The notes below the pieces were generated by a model, which saw only the letters and a list, made by a program, of their open reading frames with translations, made no database searches and was not told where the DNA came from. Positions 17,080 to 23,972 of a stretch of DNA of 35,013 nt are shown here, one piece after another. Each line of letters starts with the position of its first letter. The first letter of the stretch is position 1. Both the position numbers and the translations under genes were made by a program. Origin of the DNA: Sedimenticola sp. (GTDB lineage Bacteria; Pseudomonadota; Gammaproteobacteria; Chromatiales; Chromatiaceae); contig JALVNE010000201.1 in the NCBI GenBank assembly GCA_027026755.1, positions 1 through 35,013 on the forward strand. The letters run 5' to 3'.

Positions 17080-18057
17080 ATGACCCAAGCCCTGCTCAGC
17101 ATCAAAGACCTGGTCATCGAGTTCTCCACCCAGCGCGGCATCGTGTGCGCCATCGACGGGGTGAGCTTCGACATCATGCCCGGTGAAACCCTGGGCCTGG
17201 TGGGCGAGTCCGGCTGCGGCAAGTCCGTCACCTCCCTGGCCATCCTGGGCTTGATTCCTTCGCCTCCGGGACGCATCGTCTCCGGCAGCATCAAGCTGGA
17301 AGGCCGGGAGCTGGTGGGCCTGCCCGAATCCGAGTACCGGCACATCCGCGGCAAGGAGATCTCCATGATCTTTCAGGAGCCCATGACCGCCCTGAACCCG
17401 GTGTTCACCATCGCCACCCAGATGACCGACGTGCTCATGCGTCACCAGGGCATGACCCGCAGGCAGGCACGCAACCGCGCCGTGGAAATGCTGGCCCTGG
17501 TGGGAATTCCCTCGCCAGACAAGCGCATCGACGAATATCCCCACCAGATGTCCGGCGGCATGCGCCAGCGGGTGATGATTGCCATGGCCCTGTCCTGCAA
17601 CCCCAAGCTGCTGCTGGCCGACGAGCCCACCACGGCCCTGGACGTGACCACCCAGGCCCAGGTGCTGGAGCAAATGGTCAAGCTGCAGGAAGAACTGGGC
17701 ACCTCCGTGGTGCTGGTCACCCACGACCTGGGCGTGGTAGCCCAGACCTGCAGCCGCGCCGTGGTCATGTATGCCGGGCGGGTGGCCGAGGAGGCCCCCA
17801 TACATCCATTGTTCAACCAGCCCCGGCATCCTTATACCGAAGGGCTGCTCAAGTCCATTCCCCGCATCCGGGAGGAGAAGCTGGACGAGCTGCCCACCAT
17901 CCCCGGCACCGTACCCGACCTGCTGCATCTGCCCTCAGGCTGCCGCTTCGTGGATCGCTGTTACAAGGCCGGCGAAGACTGCCACCAGCAGGAGCCGTCC
18001 CTGCAATGGCAGCACGACCAGGCCGTGGCTTGTTTTCATCCTGTGGGAGAAGTCTGA
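17080..18057 (+). CDS. Oligopeptide ABC transporter ATP-binding protein, OppD/DppD type
   Basis: The 325-residue ATPase has Walker A GESGCGKS (42-49), signature MSGGMRQRV, Walker [13 protein letters not shown] and the switch His in VTHDLGVV. The C-terminal oligopeptide-transporter extension contains four cysteines ([16 protein letters not shown]). In DppD-type proteins I recall such cysteines binding a [4Fe-4S] cluster. I chose the ATG at 17080, which follows AGGAG and matches the family N-terminus; an in-frame extension back to 16915 merely translates the tandem repeat. The last base of its TGA is the first of an ATG that opens an 8-codon reading frame. Confidence 0.92.
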   Translation: MTQALLSIKDLVIEFSTQRGIVCAIDGVSFDIMPGETLGLVGESGCGKSVTSLAILGLIPSPPGRIVSGSIKLEGRELVGLPESEYRHIRGKEISMIFQEPMTALNPVFTIATQMTDVLMRHQGMTRRQARNRAVEMLALVGIPSPDKRIDEYPHQMSGGMRQRVMIAMALSCNPKLLLADEPTTALDVTTQAQVLEQMVKLQEELGTSVVLVTHDLGVVAQTCSRAVVMYAGRVAEEAPIHPLFNQPRHPYTEGLLKSIPRIREEKLDELPTIPGTVPDLLHLPSGCRFVDRCYKAGEDCHQQEPSLQWQHDQAVACFHPVGEV

Positions 18058-18083
18058 TGAGCGAGCAGAAGCTCGTGTCTTGA
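18057..18083 (+). pseudogene. Eight-codon relic, possibly the former start of oppF
   Basis: An ATG overlaps the oppD stop and encodes MSEQKLVS before a TGA. Such an overlapping start is what one expects for the next ATPase gene of an opp operon, and MSEQ-like openings are plausible for OppF. The real OppF-type frame now resumes at a TTG at 18801, after the toxin-antitoxin pair. CTTGAA occurs on both sides (18079-18084 and 18800-18805), but deleting between them leaves the frame shifted, so the junction is not an exact duplication. This is inference. Confidence 0.35.
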
Positions 18084-18093
18084 AATCAATTGA

Positions 18094-18118
18094 TATACCA
18101 TAGTTACACCATATTGGT
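18094..18118. promoter_or_regulatory. Possible operator of the toxin-antitoxin pair
   Basis: Upstream of the antitoxin lie two AYACCATA units 11 bp apart (18095-18102 and 18106-18113), and ACCATATTGGT forms an interrupted palindrome at 18108-18118. Ribbon-helix-helix antitoxins usually bind short repeats like these to repress their own operon. A TTGAAA at 18080-18085 could be a -35, but no well-spaced -10 is obvious. Confidence 0.35.
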
Positions 18119-18136
18119 TATTACTGGAGACACTAG

Positions 18137-18379
18137 ATGCCCGCAATTACCCTAAAAAACATACCAGATTCTCTTTATGCACAATTGAAAACGGCAGCAA
18201 ACGCTCACCACAGAAGTTTGAACAGTGAAATTCTTTACTGCATAGAACGCACACTTGGGGCTCACAAGATCAACGCTGCTGAACACATTGAGATGGCCAG
18301 AAAATTACGAGCTAAAACAAAACAGCATAAGCTCACGGATCAGGATTTGGTTGAGTACAAGAATGAAGGCCGTCCATGA
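18137..18379 (+). CDS. Ribbon-helix-helix antitoxin (FitA/Arc-like)
   Basis: This 80-residue protein starts with the short strand AITLKNIP then two helices (DSLYAQLKTAANAHHRSLNSEILYCIERTL), the layout of the Arc/FitA ribbon-helix-helix DNA-binding domain. The C-terminal 35 residues (EHIEMARKLRAKTKQHKL) would occupy the toxin's active-site groove. GGAG lies 7 nt before the ATG. The stop overlaps the toxin start by 4 bp. Codon use and base composition are clearly more AT-rich than the surrounding opp genes, which suggests recent acquisition. Confidence 0.85.
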   Translation: MPAITLKNIPDSLYAQLKTAANAHHRSLNSEILYCIERTLGAHKINAAEHIEMARKLRAKTKQHKLTDQDLVEYKNEGRP

Positions 18380-18777
18380 TCGTCGTTGATACCAACATCA
18401 TTTGTTATTTATATATTTATGGTGAACACTCCCAGCAAAGTGAAGACTTGTTATCTCGAGATTCCAATTGGGTTGCCCCCATATTATGGCGCAGTGAATT
18501 CAGAAATGTTCTGGCCCAATATCTACGAAAGAACTTGCTGAAGCTTGATGATGTTCTGCTCATCATTCAGCAAGCGGAAAAACTACTGACGGACCACGAA
18601 TATGAAGTTTCGTCCGCATATATCATGCATCTGGTCAACAACAGCCGGTGCTCCGCCTATGATTGTGAATTCGTTGCTCTGGCACAATACCTGGGTATCC
18701 CACTTGTTACCGCCGACAATAAAATCCTTCGTGAATTTCCGGAGACAGCTATAGCTGTCGATGCTTATCTCGCCTGA
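18376..18777 (+). CDS. PIN-domain toxin (VapC-like ribonuclease)
   Basis: The 133-residue protein has the four acidic residues of the PIN active site in order: D5 (VVDTN), E41 (WRSEFRNVL), D96 (AYDCEFVALA) and D114 (VTADNKI). These coordinate Mg2+/Mn2+ for RNA cleavage; VapC relatives cut tRNAs or rRNA. The target here is unknown. It forms a bicistronic module with the preceding antitoxin through an ATGA overlap. The stop is only 23 bp before the TTG start of the OppF-type gene, so transcription through the module would feed that gene. Confidence 0.88.
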   Translation: MIVVDTNIICYLYIYGEHSQQSEDLLSRDSNWVAPILWRSEFRNVLAQYLRKNLLKLDDVLLIIQQAEKLLTDHEYEVSSAYIMHLVNNSRCSAYDCEFVALAQYLGIPLVTADNKILREFPETAIAVDAYLA

Positions 18778-18800
18778 CACAGCCCACAGGAATACCAACC

Positions 18801-19772
18801 TTGAACAATCTCCTCGAAGTCCGGAACCTCAAGAAATACTTCCCCATCAAGGGCGGTTTTTTCCGCCGCACCCTGGGCCACCTCAAGGCCGTGGACGATG
18901 TGAGCTTCAGCATCCCCGAGGGCCACACCTTTGGCCTGGTGGGTGAATCCGGCTGCGGCAAGTCCACCCTGGGACGGGCCATACTGCGCCTGCACGAACC
19001 CACCGGCGGAGAGATTCGCCTGGCCGGCACGGACATCAGCCGCCTGGACGCAAAACAGCTGGTGGCCCAGCGCCGCCAGATGCAGATCATCTTCCAGGAT
19101 CCCTACGCCTCCCTGTCGCCCCGACGCACGGTGATGCAGACCCTCCTAGAACCTCTGGAGATCCACGGCATCGGCAACGCCGTCTCGCGCAAGGCCAAGG
19201 TACTGGAACTGCTGGATATCGTGGGCATGCGTCCCAACGTCCTGCACCGCTACCCCCACGAGTTCTCCGGGGGTCAGCGCCAGCGCATCGGCATCGCCCG
19301 GGCTCTGACCCTGGACCCCAAGTTCATCGTCGCCGACGAGGCCGTGTCCGCCCTGGACGTGTCCGTGCAGTCCCAGGTACTCAACCTCATTGCCCGGCTG
19401 CAGCGGGAACTGGGCATCTCTTTCCTGTTCATCTCCCATGACCTGGCGGTGGTGCAGCACATCAGCCACGAGATCGGCGTCATGTACCTGGGCAAGCTGG
19501 TGGAAGTGGCATCCTCCACAGACCTGTACCGGGAACCCCGCCACCCGTACACCAGAGCCCTGCTGTCGGCGATTCCCGTACCGGACCCGGACAACAGGAC
19601 ACAACGCATGATCCTTCAGGGCGACGTGCCTTCTCCCCTGAACCCACCCTCGGGATGCCCCTTCCGCACCCGTTGCCCGGAAGCCATGGAGCTGTGCGCC
19701 CAGGCCATGCCGGCGCTGAAGAACATCAAGAATGAAGGCACGGCGCACCAGGTTGCCTGCCACCTGTATTGA
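18801..19772 (+). CDS. Oligopeptide ABC transporter ATP-binding protein, OppF/DppF type (TTG start)
   Basis: The 323-residue ATPase shows Walker A GESGCGKS, signature FSGGQRQRIGIARAL, Walker B FIVADEAVSALD and the switch His in ISHDLAVV. The C-terminal extension has four Cys (SGCPFRTRC, ELC, VACHLY), as in OppD/DppD types. The only usable start is TTG at 18801: no ATG, GTG or TTG precedes it in frame after the stop at 18732-18734. AGGAA lies about 8 nt upstream. The sequence begins immediately at LLEVRNLKKYFPI, so at most a few N-terminal residues appear to be missing. It works as a heterodimer with the OppD-type ATPase. Confidence 0.9.
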   Translation: MNNLLEVRNLKKYFPIKGGFFRRTLGHLKAVDDVSFSIPEGHTFGLVGESGCGKSTLGRAILRLHEPTGGEIRLAGTDISRLDAKQLVAQRRQMQIIFQDPYASLSPRRTVMQTLLEPLEIHGIGNAVSRKAKVLELLDIVGMRPNVLHRYPHEFSGGQRQRIGIARALTLDPKFIVADEAVSALDVSVQSQVLNLIARLQRELGISFLFISHDLAVVQHISHEIGVMYLGKLVEVASSTDLYREPRHPYTRALLSAIPVPDPDNRTQRMILQGDVPSPLNPPSGCPFRTRCPEAMELCAQAMPALKNIKNEGTAHQVACHLY

Positions 19773-19798
19773 GGCTCTGCAGGCCATGAGGCTATAAT
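19769..19798 (+). promoter_or_regulatory. Sigma-70-type promoter for the DAHP synthase gene
   Basis: TTGAGG (19769-19774) and a perfect TATAAT (19793-19798) are separated by 18 bp. Transcription would start near 19805, downstream of an in-frame ATG at 19797 and 28 nt before the ATG at 19833. This supports the later start for the gene. Confidence 0.6.
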
Positions 19799-19832
19799 GG
19801 CGAGCTTTCATATCCAGACGCGGCAAGACATC

Positions 19833-20894
19833 ATGCCACAGTACCCGACAGACAACCTGCGCATCCGCGCCACTCAGGAAGTGGTGCCCGCCGCCGTGTT
19901 GCATGAGCGCTATCCCATTTCCGAGGAAGCCGCAAAGACCGTTTTCGAGACCCGCCAGCAGATTCACCGGATTCTTCATGGCGAAGACGACCGCCTGCTG
20001 GTGGTCATCGGTCCCTGTTCCGTGCACGACCCCGAGGCCGCCCTGGACTATGCCCGGCGCCTGATGAAAGTGAAGAAGCAGCTTGCCGACGACCTGCTCA
20101 TCGTCATGCGCGTGTATTTCGAGAAGCCCCGCACTACCGTGGGCTGGAAGGGGTTGATCAACGATCCGGATCTGGACAACTCTTTCAAAATCAACAAGGG
20201 GCTGGAACTGGCGCGCAGCCTGCTGCTGGAGATCAACACCATGGGCCTGCCCGCCGGCACCGAGTTCCTGGATCTCATTTCACCCCAGTACGTCGCAGAC
20301 CTGGTGAGCTGGGGCGCCATCGGCGCGCGCACCACGGAAAGCCAGGGCCACCGGGAGCTGGCCTCCGGCCTGTCCTGTCCCGTGGGGTTCAAGAACGGCA
20401 CCGACGGCACCATGCGCGTGGCGGTGGATGCCATGCGCGCCGCCGAGCGCCCGCATGTATTCATGTCCATGACCAAGGCAGGCCATTCTGCCATTTTCAG
20501 CACCACGGGCAACAACGATACCCACATCATCCTGCGCGGCGGCAAGCGCCCCAACTATGATGCGGAATCCGTCAACCTGGCAGCAGAAGAAATGGAAAAG
20601 GCCGGCTTGACGCCCCGCCTCATGATCGATTTCAGCCACGCCAACAGCCACAAACAATATGAAAAACAGCTGGACGTGGGCCATGACGTGGCCGGACAGA
20701 TCGCCCGTGGCGATATCCGCATCATCGGCGCCATGATCGAAAGCCACCTGGTCGGCGGCAACCAGCCCCTGGTACCCGGCAAGCCCCTGGTCTATGGCCA
20801 GAGCATCACCGATGCCTGCCTGCCCTGGGAAGACAGCGTGCCCCTGTTGGAAAGCCTGGCGGAGGCAGTAAGGAAACGACGCGAGCACGACTGA
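19833..20894 (+). CDS. 3-deoxy-7-phosphoheptulonate (DAHP) synthase, AroG/AroF/AroH class
   Basis: The 353-residue enzyme condenses phosphoenolpyruvate and erythrose 4-phosphate in the first step of the shikimate pathway. Class I-alpha blocks are intact: VVIGPCSVHDP, VMRVYFEKPRTTVGWKGLINDP, ARTTESQGHRELASGLSCPVGFKNGTDGT, DFSHANS and GAMIESHLVGGNQ, which include the metal-binding Cys, His and Glu. The ATG at 19833 gives MPQYPTDNLRI, matching the E. coli AroG start (MNYQNDDLRI); an ATG at 19797 lies inside the -10 element. Whether Phe, Tyr or Trp inhibits it cannot be read safely by eye. It stands alone, not in an aro operon. Confidence 0.93.
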   Translation: MPQYPTDNLRIRATQEVVPAAVLHERYPISEEAAKTVFETRQQIHRILHGEDDRLLVVIGPCSVHDPEAALDYARRLMKVKKQLADDLLIVMRVYFEKPRTTVGWKGLINDPDLDNSFKINKGLELARSLLLEINTMGLPAGTEFLDLISPQYVADLVSWGAIGARTTESQGHRELASGLSCPVGFKNGTDGTMRVAVDAMRAAERPHVFMSMTKAGHSAIFSTTGNNDTHIILRGGKRPNYDAESVNLAAEEMEKAGLTPRLMIDFSHANSHKQYEKQLDVGHDVAGQIARGDIRIIGAMIESHLVGGNQPLVPGKPLVYGQSITDACLPWEDSVPLLESLAEAVRKRREHD

Positions 20895-20902
20895 CTTTCT
20901 TG

Positions 20903-20929
20903 GCCACACGCTTATGTGGCAGCTGTTTT
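20903..20929 (+). terminator. Weak intrinsic terminator after the DAHP synthase gene
   Basis: GCCACA (20903-20908) and TGTGGC (20915-20920) form a 6 bp stem with a 6 nt loop. After AGCTG a run of four T follows. It lies 8 bp past the stop codon and abuts a repeat-A palindrome that would add a second hairpin. Confidence 0.45.
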
Positions 20930-20949
20930 CGGGCTGAAGCCCGACCTAC
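20928..20949. repeat. Repeat A palindrome
   Basis: TCGGGCTGAAGCCCGA followed by CCTAC matches the core of repeat A with one arm-end mismatch. It sits between the convergent DAHP synthase and Sel1-repeat genes. Confidence 0.7.
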
Positions 20950-20984
20950 GAAAAATCACTATCAATAGTCAGGAACCGGCTGAC

Positions 20985-21434
20985 TCACATCTCGTCGAAA
21001 CCGGCCTTGTGGAACCATTCCCGGGCTTTCTCCGGGTCGGCTTCCACGCCATTGCCCTCCTGATACATCATGGCAATGGTGGTCATGGAGCCCTGTAGCC
21101 CCTGTTTCGCGCCCTTCATGAACCATTCCAGGGCCTTTTCCGCGTTCTTGTCCACACACTCCCCTTCCAGGTACATGAAACCCAGGCCATGTTGCGCCAG
21201 GGGCAGGCCGGCTTCTGCTGCCGCTTTCATGAACTTGTAGGCCTGCAGCTGGTTCTCCACCATGCCCAGGCCATTCTGGGCCATGATGGCCACCCGGTAC
21301 TGGGCCTCGGCATTGCCGGCTTCCGCCAGGGGCTCCAGCAGTTCCGCCGCACGCACGAAATGCTTGGCTTCGAAGGCGGCGATACCGCTGTTGAGGGCCA
21401 TTTCCTGTTCCATATCGACGTTATTGTCTGCCAT
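20985..21434 (-). CDS. Small Sel1-like (TPR-type) repeat protein
   Basis: From the ATG at 21434 (GGAG 8 nt upstream) the protein has 149 residues and no signal peptide. Three to four Sel1-like helical repeats of about 36 residues are visible, with the typical A..G...AQ..lg.my..G.gv..n..kA..w...Aa..G pattern. Examples are GNAEAQYRVAIMAQNGLGMVEN, GLPLAQHGLGFMYLEGECVDKN and GSMTTIAMMYQEGNGVEADP. Such repeats mediate protein binding; no partner can be named. An in-frame start at 21485 is less likely. It is divergent from slt. Confidence 0.75.
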   Translation of the reverse strand: MADNNVDMEQEMALNSGIAAFEAKHFVRAAELLEPLAEAGNAEAQYRVAIMAQNGLGMVENQLQAYKFMKAAAEAGLPLAQHGLGFMYLEGECVDKNAEKALEWFMKGAKQGLQGSMTTIAMMYQEGNGVEADPEKAREWFHKAGFDEM

Positions 21435-21563
21435 CTCACAACTCCGGATCTTCATTTGTCTATAATCGAAGGGATTGTAGCCCATTCCCTTCCCTGTTAT
21501 TCACCGGCAGGCAAAGGGTAAACCCCAATTGCAGGCAGAATGTATAACACCTAATGTGAGCCC

Positions 21564-23549
21564 ATGGATTCCCTCACCAGACATTCACTGTCCCGACTGA
21601 TACTGCTGCTGGCCCTGATGGCCGCTGCTGCAGGGGTACAGGCCAGTCTGGTGGACCAGGCGCAACGCAAGGCCTTCCAGGGCGCGGAAAAGCTCGCTCT
21701 GGCGGGAAAACCCCTTCCCCGTCAACTGGAACAGCTGCTCGAGGGCTATGCGCTGTTTCCCTACCTGGAGTATGCACGGCTGAAAAGCCGGCTTTCCCAG
21801 GCTTCCAGCGATGAAGTGGCGCGGTTTCTGCAGACCTATGCCGACACCCCCCTGGCGCCCCTGCTGCGCAGCCGCTGGCTTTCCGTGCTGGCGAAACGCA
21901 AGGACTGGAAGAATTACCTGCGCTTCTACAAGGAACAAAAGAGTGTGGAACGCCAGTGCCACTACCTGCAAGCCCTGATACAGACCGGAAAAAAGGAAAA
22001 GGCCTTCGCCAAAGTCGAACCTCTGTGGCTGTACGGAAAATCCCGTCCCAAGGCCTGCGACCCGGTATTCGAGGCCTGGCAGAACGCAGGCAGGCTCACC
22101 CCGGAGCTGCTGTGGCAACGCATCGCTCTGGCCATGGACAAGGGCAACCTGAAGCTCGCCCGTTACCTGAAAAAGTCCCTGCCGGCGAAGGAGCGCCCCT
22201 GGGTGGACAGCTGGATACGCATCCACGACAAGCCAGAACTTGCCTTCAGCGAACAGCGCCTGAAAAAACCGCATCCCCAGCGCTGGCGCATGCTCAGGGA
22301 CGCGGCCTATCGGCAGATACGCAAGGATCCCCTGGGCGCCATTGGCTATTGGGAGAAACTGCAGCAGCGCTACCGCTTTCCTCCCATGGAAAAACATCTG
22401 GTGAACCGCAAGCTTGCGCTCTGGCTGGTGCGCAGGGATGAACCCGAAGCAATATCCTTCCTGGCCAAGTTGCAGCCCTGTGGTCACGACACCCGGCTTC
22501 AGGAAGCCCTGGTGCGTGCCGCCCTGCTGCACAAGGACTGGCCACAGGTTGCCAGGCGCATCCGGGACATGCCTGTAGAAGAACAGCAGACGGAACGCTG
22601 GCAATACTGGCTGGCAAGGGCTCTGGAACAGACGGGAAAACGCCGCCAGGCCAATGCCATCTACGGAGAACTGGCCGGCAAACGCAGTTACTACGGTTTT
22701 CTTGCCGCCGACCGGCTGGGCCGGGATTACCACTTCGCCCCGCAGAAGACCAGGGTGGATCCGGCCGCCATCCTCAGAATCAGAAACCATCCCGCCATTC
22801 CACGCATCCGGGAACTCCTGGCCCTGAAACGCTGGGTGGATGCCCGCCGGGAATGGCGGCTGCTCACAGCGGAGCTGAACACGGAAGAGTACAAGGCCGC
22901 AGCCCGCCTGGCCAAGGCCTGGCACTGGCATGACCAGGCCATCTTCACCCTGGCCAAATCCGGTTACTGGGATGACCTGGAACTGCGTTTTCCCCTGGAG
23001 CACAGAAACCAGGTCAGCCGTTTCGCCGGCCGGAACGGACTGGATCTGTCCTGGGTATTTGGCGTGATTCGCCAGGAAAGCGCCTTCAATCCCAGCGTGC
23101 GCTCCTACGCGGGCGCCGTGGGCCTGATGCAGCTGATGCCGGCAACTGCGCGCTATGTTGCCCGCAAACTGCTAAAGAAAAAGAAGCCCCCCCGGCACAA
23201 GGATCTCGTCACCCCGGGAACCAATATCGAACTGGGCACCACCTACCTGGCGGACGTGCTGGCTTCCCTGGAAGACAATCCGGTGCTGGCCACCGCCGCC
23301 TACAATGCCGGACCTCACAGGGTAAAACGCTGGCTGCCCAAAAAACGCCTGCCGGCTGATGTCTGGGTGGAATTGATTCCCTTCAGCGAAACCAGGACAT
23401 ACGTGCAGAGAGTATTAACCTATGCCGTCATCTACGACTATCGGCTGGGAAGGGAAATCACCCGCCTTTCCGACAGGATGCTGCCGGTGCAGGGAACCGA
23501 AGCCGAGCGCACGGCCCAGACGGATACGGGAGAAAACGCTGCCTTATAG
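21564..23549 (+). CDS. slt: Soluble lytic murein transglycosylase
   Basis: The 661-residue protein has a signal peptide (about 1-27), a long alpha-helical superhelix (U and L domains, about 30-475) and a C-terminal lysozyme-like domain. The catalytic Glu is E505 in VIRQESAFNP, followed by GAVGLMQLMPATA and TAAYNAGPHRVKRW. It cleaves peptidoglycan between MurNAc and GlcNAc to give 1,6-anhydro products in the periplasm. E. coli Slt70 (about 645 residues) is similar in length. The 3' end overlaps the convergent PilZ-like gene by 6 bp. Confidence 0.93.
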   Translation: MDSLTRHSLSRLILLLALMAAAAGVQASLVDQAQRKAFQGAEKLALAGKPLPRQLEQLLEGYALFPYLEYARLKSRLSQASSDEVARFLQTYADTPLAPLLRSRWLSVLAKRKDWKNYLRFYKEQKSVERQCHYLQALIQTGKKEKAFAKVEPLWLYGKSRPKACDPVFEAWQNAGRLTPELLWQRIALAMDKGNLKLARYLKKSLPAKERPWVDSWIRIHDKPELAFSEQRLKKPHPQRWRMLRDAAYRQIRKDPLGAIGYWEKLQQRYRFPPMEKHLVNRKLALWLVRRDEPEAISFLAKLQPCGHDTRLQEALVRAALLHKDWPQVARRIRDMPVEEQQTERWQYWLARALEQTGKRRQANAIYGELAGKRSYYGFLAADRLGRDYHFAPQKTRVDPAAILRIRNHPAIPRIRELLALKRWVDARREWRLLTAELNTEEYKAAARLAKAWHWHDQAIFTLAKSGYWDDLELRFPLEHRNQVSRFAGRNGLDLSWVFGVIRQESAFNPSVRSYAGAVGLMQLMPATARYVARKLLKKKKPPRHKDLVTPGTNIELGTTYLADVLASLEDNPVLATAAYNAGPHRVKRWLPKKRLPADVWVELIPFSETRTYVQRVLTYAVIYDYRLGREITRLSDRMLPVQGTEAERTAQTDTGENAAL

Positions 23550-23915
23550 GGCTTCGCGAACGAAGTCTTCCAGGATTTTCCGGGCGGTGTCGTCGAGCTG
23601 GTGAAATTCACAGCCAAAGCGATAGCTGTCCTGGGAGAGGCGGTGGCAGAACAGCACCCGACAACGGGTGTGCAGCTCCCTGGGGGAATTCGGCAGGGCA
23701 AACACCATGTCCACGTATACCCCGAACACGGGACCGGGAACCTTGCGTCCCTCGGGCATGATCCGGCACTGGGCACCGTGGTCACAGAGAAAATCCAGGC
23801 CAGCGGATGATATTTCCTCGATAAGAACAGGCTGGGGACTCGCCCCGCGGACACTCATGCGGGCACGCAACGCGGTCTTTACGCGGTGCAGTCTCTGTTT
23901 ACGGGCTAGGAACAT
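23544..23915 (-). CDS. Small PilZ-like domain protein
   Basis: This 123-residue soluble protein looks like a single PilZ domain: a basic N-terminus (ARKQRLHRVK), the segment EEISSAGLDF in place of the (D/N)xSxxG motif, alternating beta strands, and a closing YRFGCEF strand. PilZ domains usually bind cyclic di-GMP through RxxxR and (D/N)xSxxG. Here the first motif is not exact and the second begins with Glu, so binding is uncertain. GAGGA lies 10 nt before the ATG. It follows the cyclase-like gene by 57 bp on the same strand and may share its transcript. Confidence 0.55.
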   Translation of the reverse strand: MFLARKQRLHRVKTALRARMSVRGASPQPVLIEEISSAGLDFLCDHGAQCRIMPEGRKVPGPVFGVYVDMVFALPNSPRELHTRCRVLFCHRLSQDSYRFGCEFHQLDDTARKILEDFVREAL

Positions 23916-23972
23916 ATCAGGGTTGTCCTCATACGCCGACTCTCCCCTGAATCAGCATACGCGTTGTCTTTG

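Noticed and set aside
18079..18805. CTTGAA direct repeats as a target-site duplication of a mobile element
   Set aside because: Six bases can recur by chance, removing the interval leaves a frameshift, and no transposase or terminal inverted repeats are present.
19797..19832. Upstream start for DAHP synthase
   Set aside because: The ATG at 19797 lies within the TATAAT of a well-spaced promoter, and the added residues are not part of the AroG family N-terminus.
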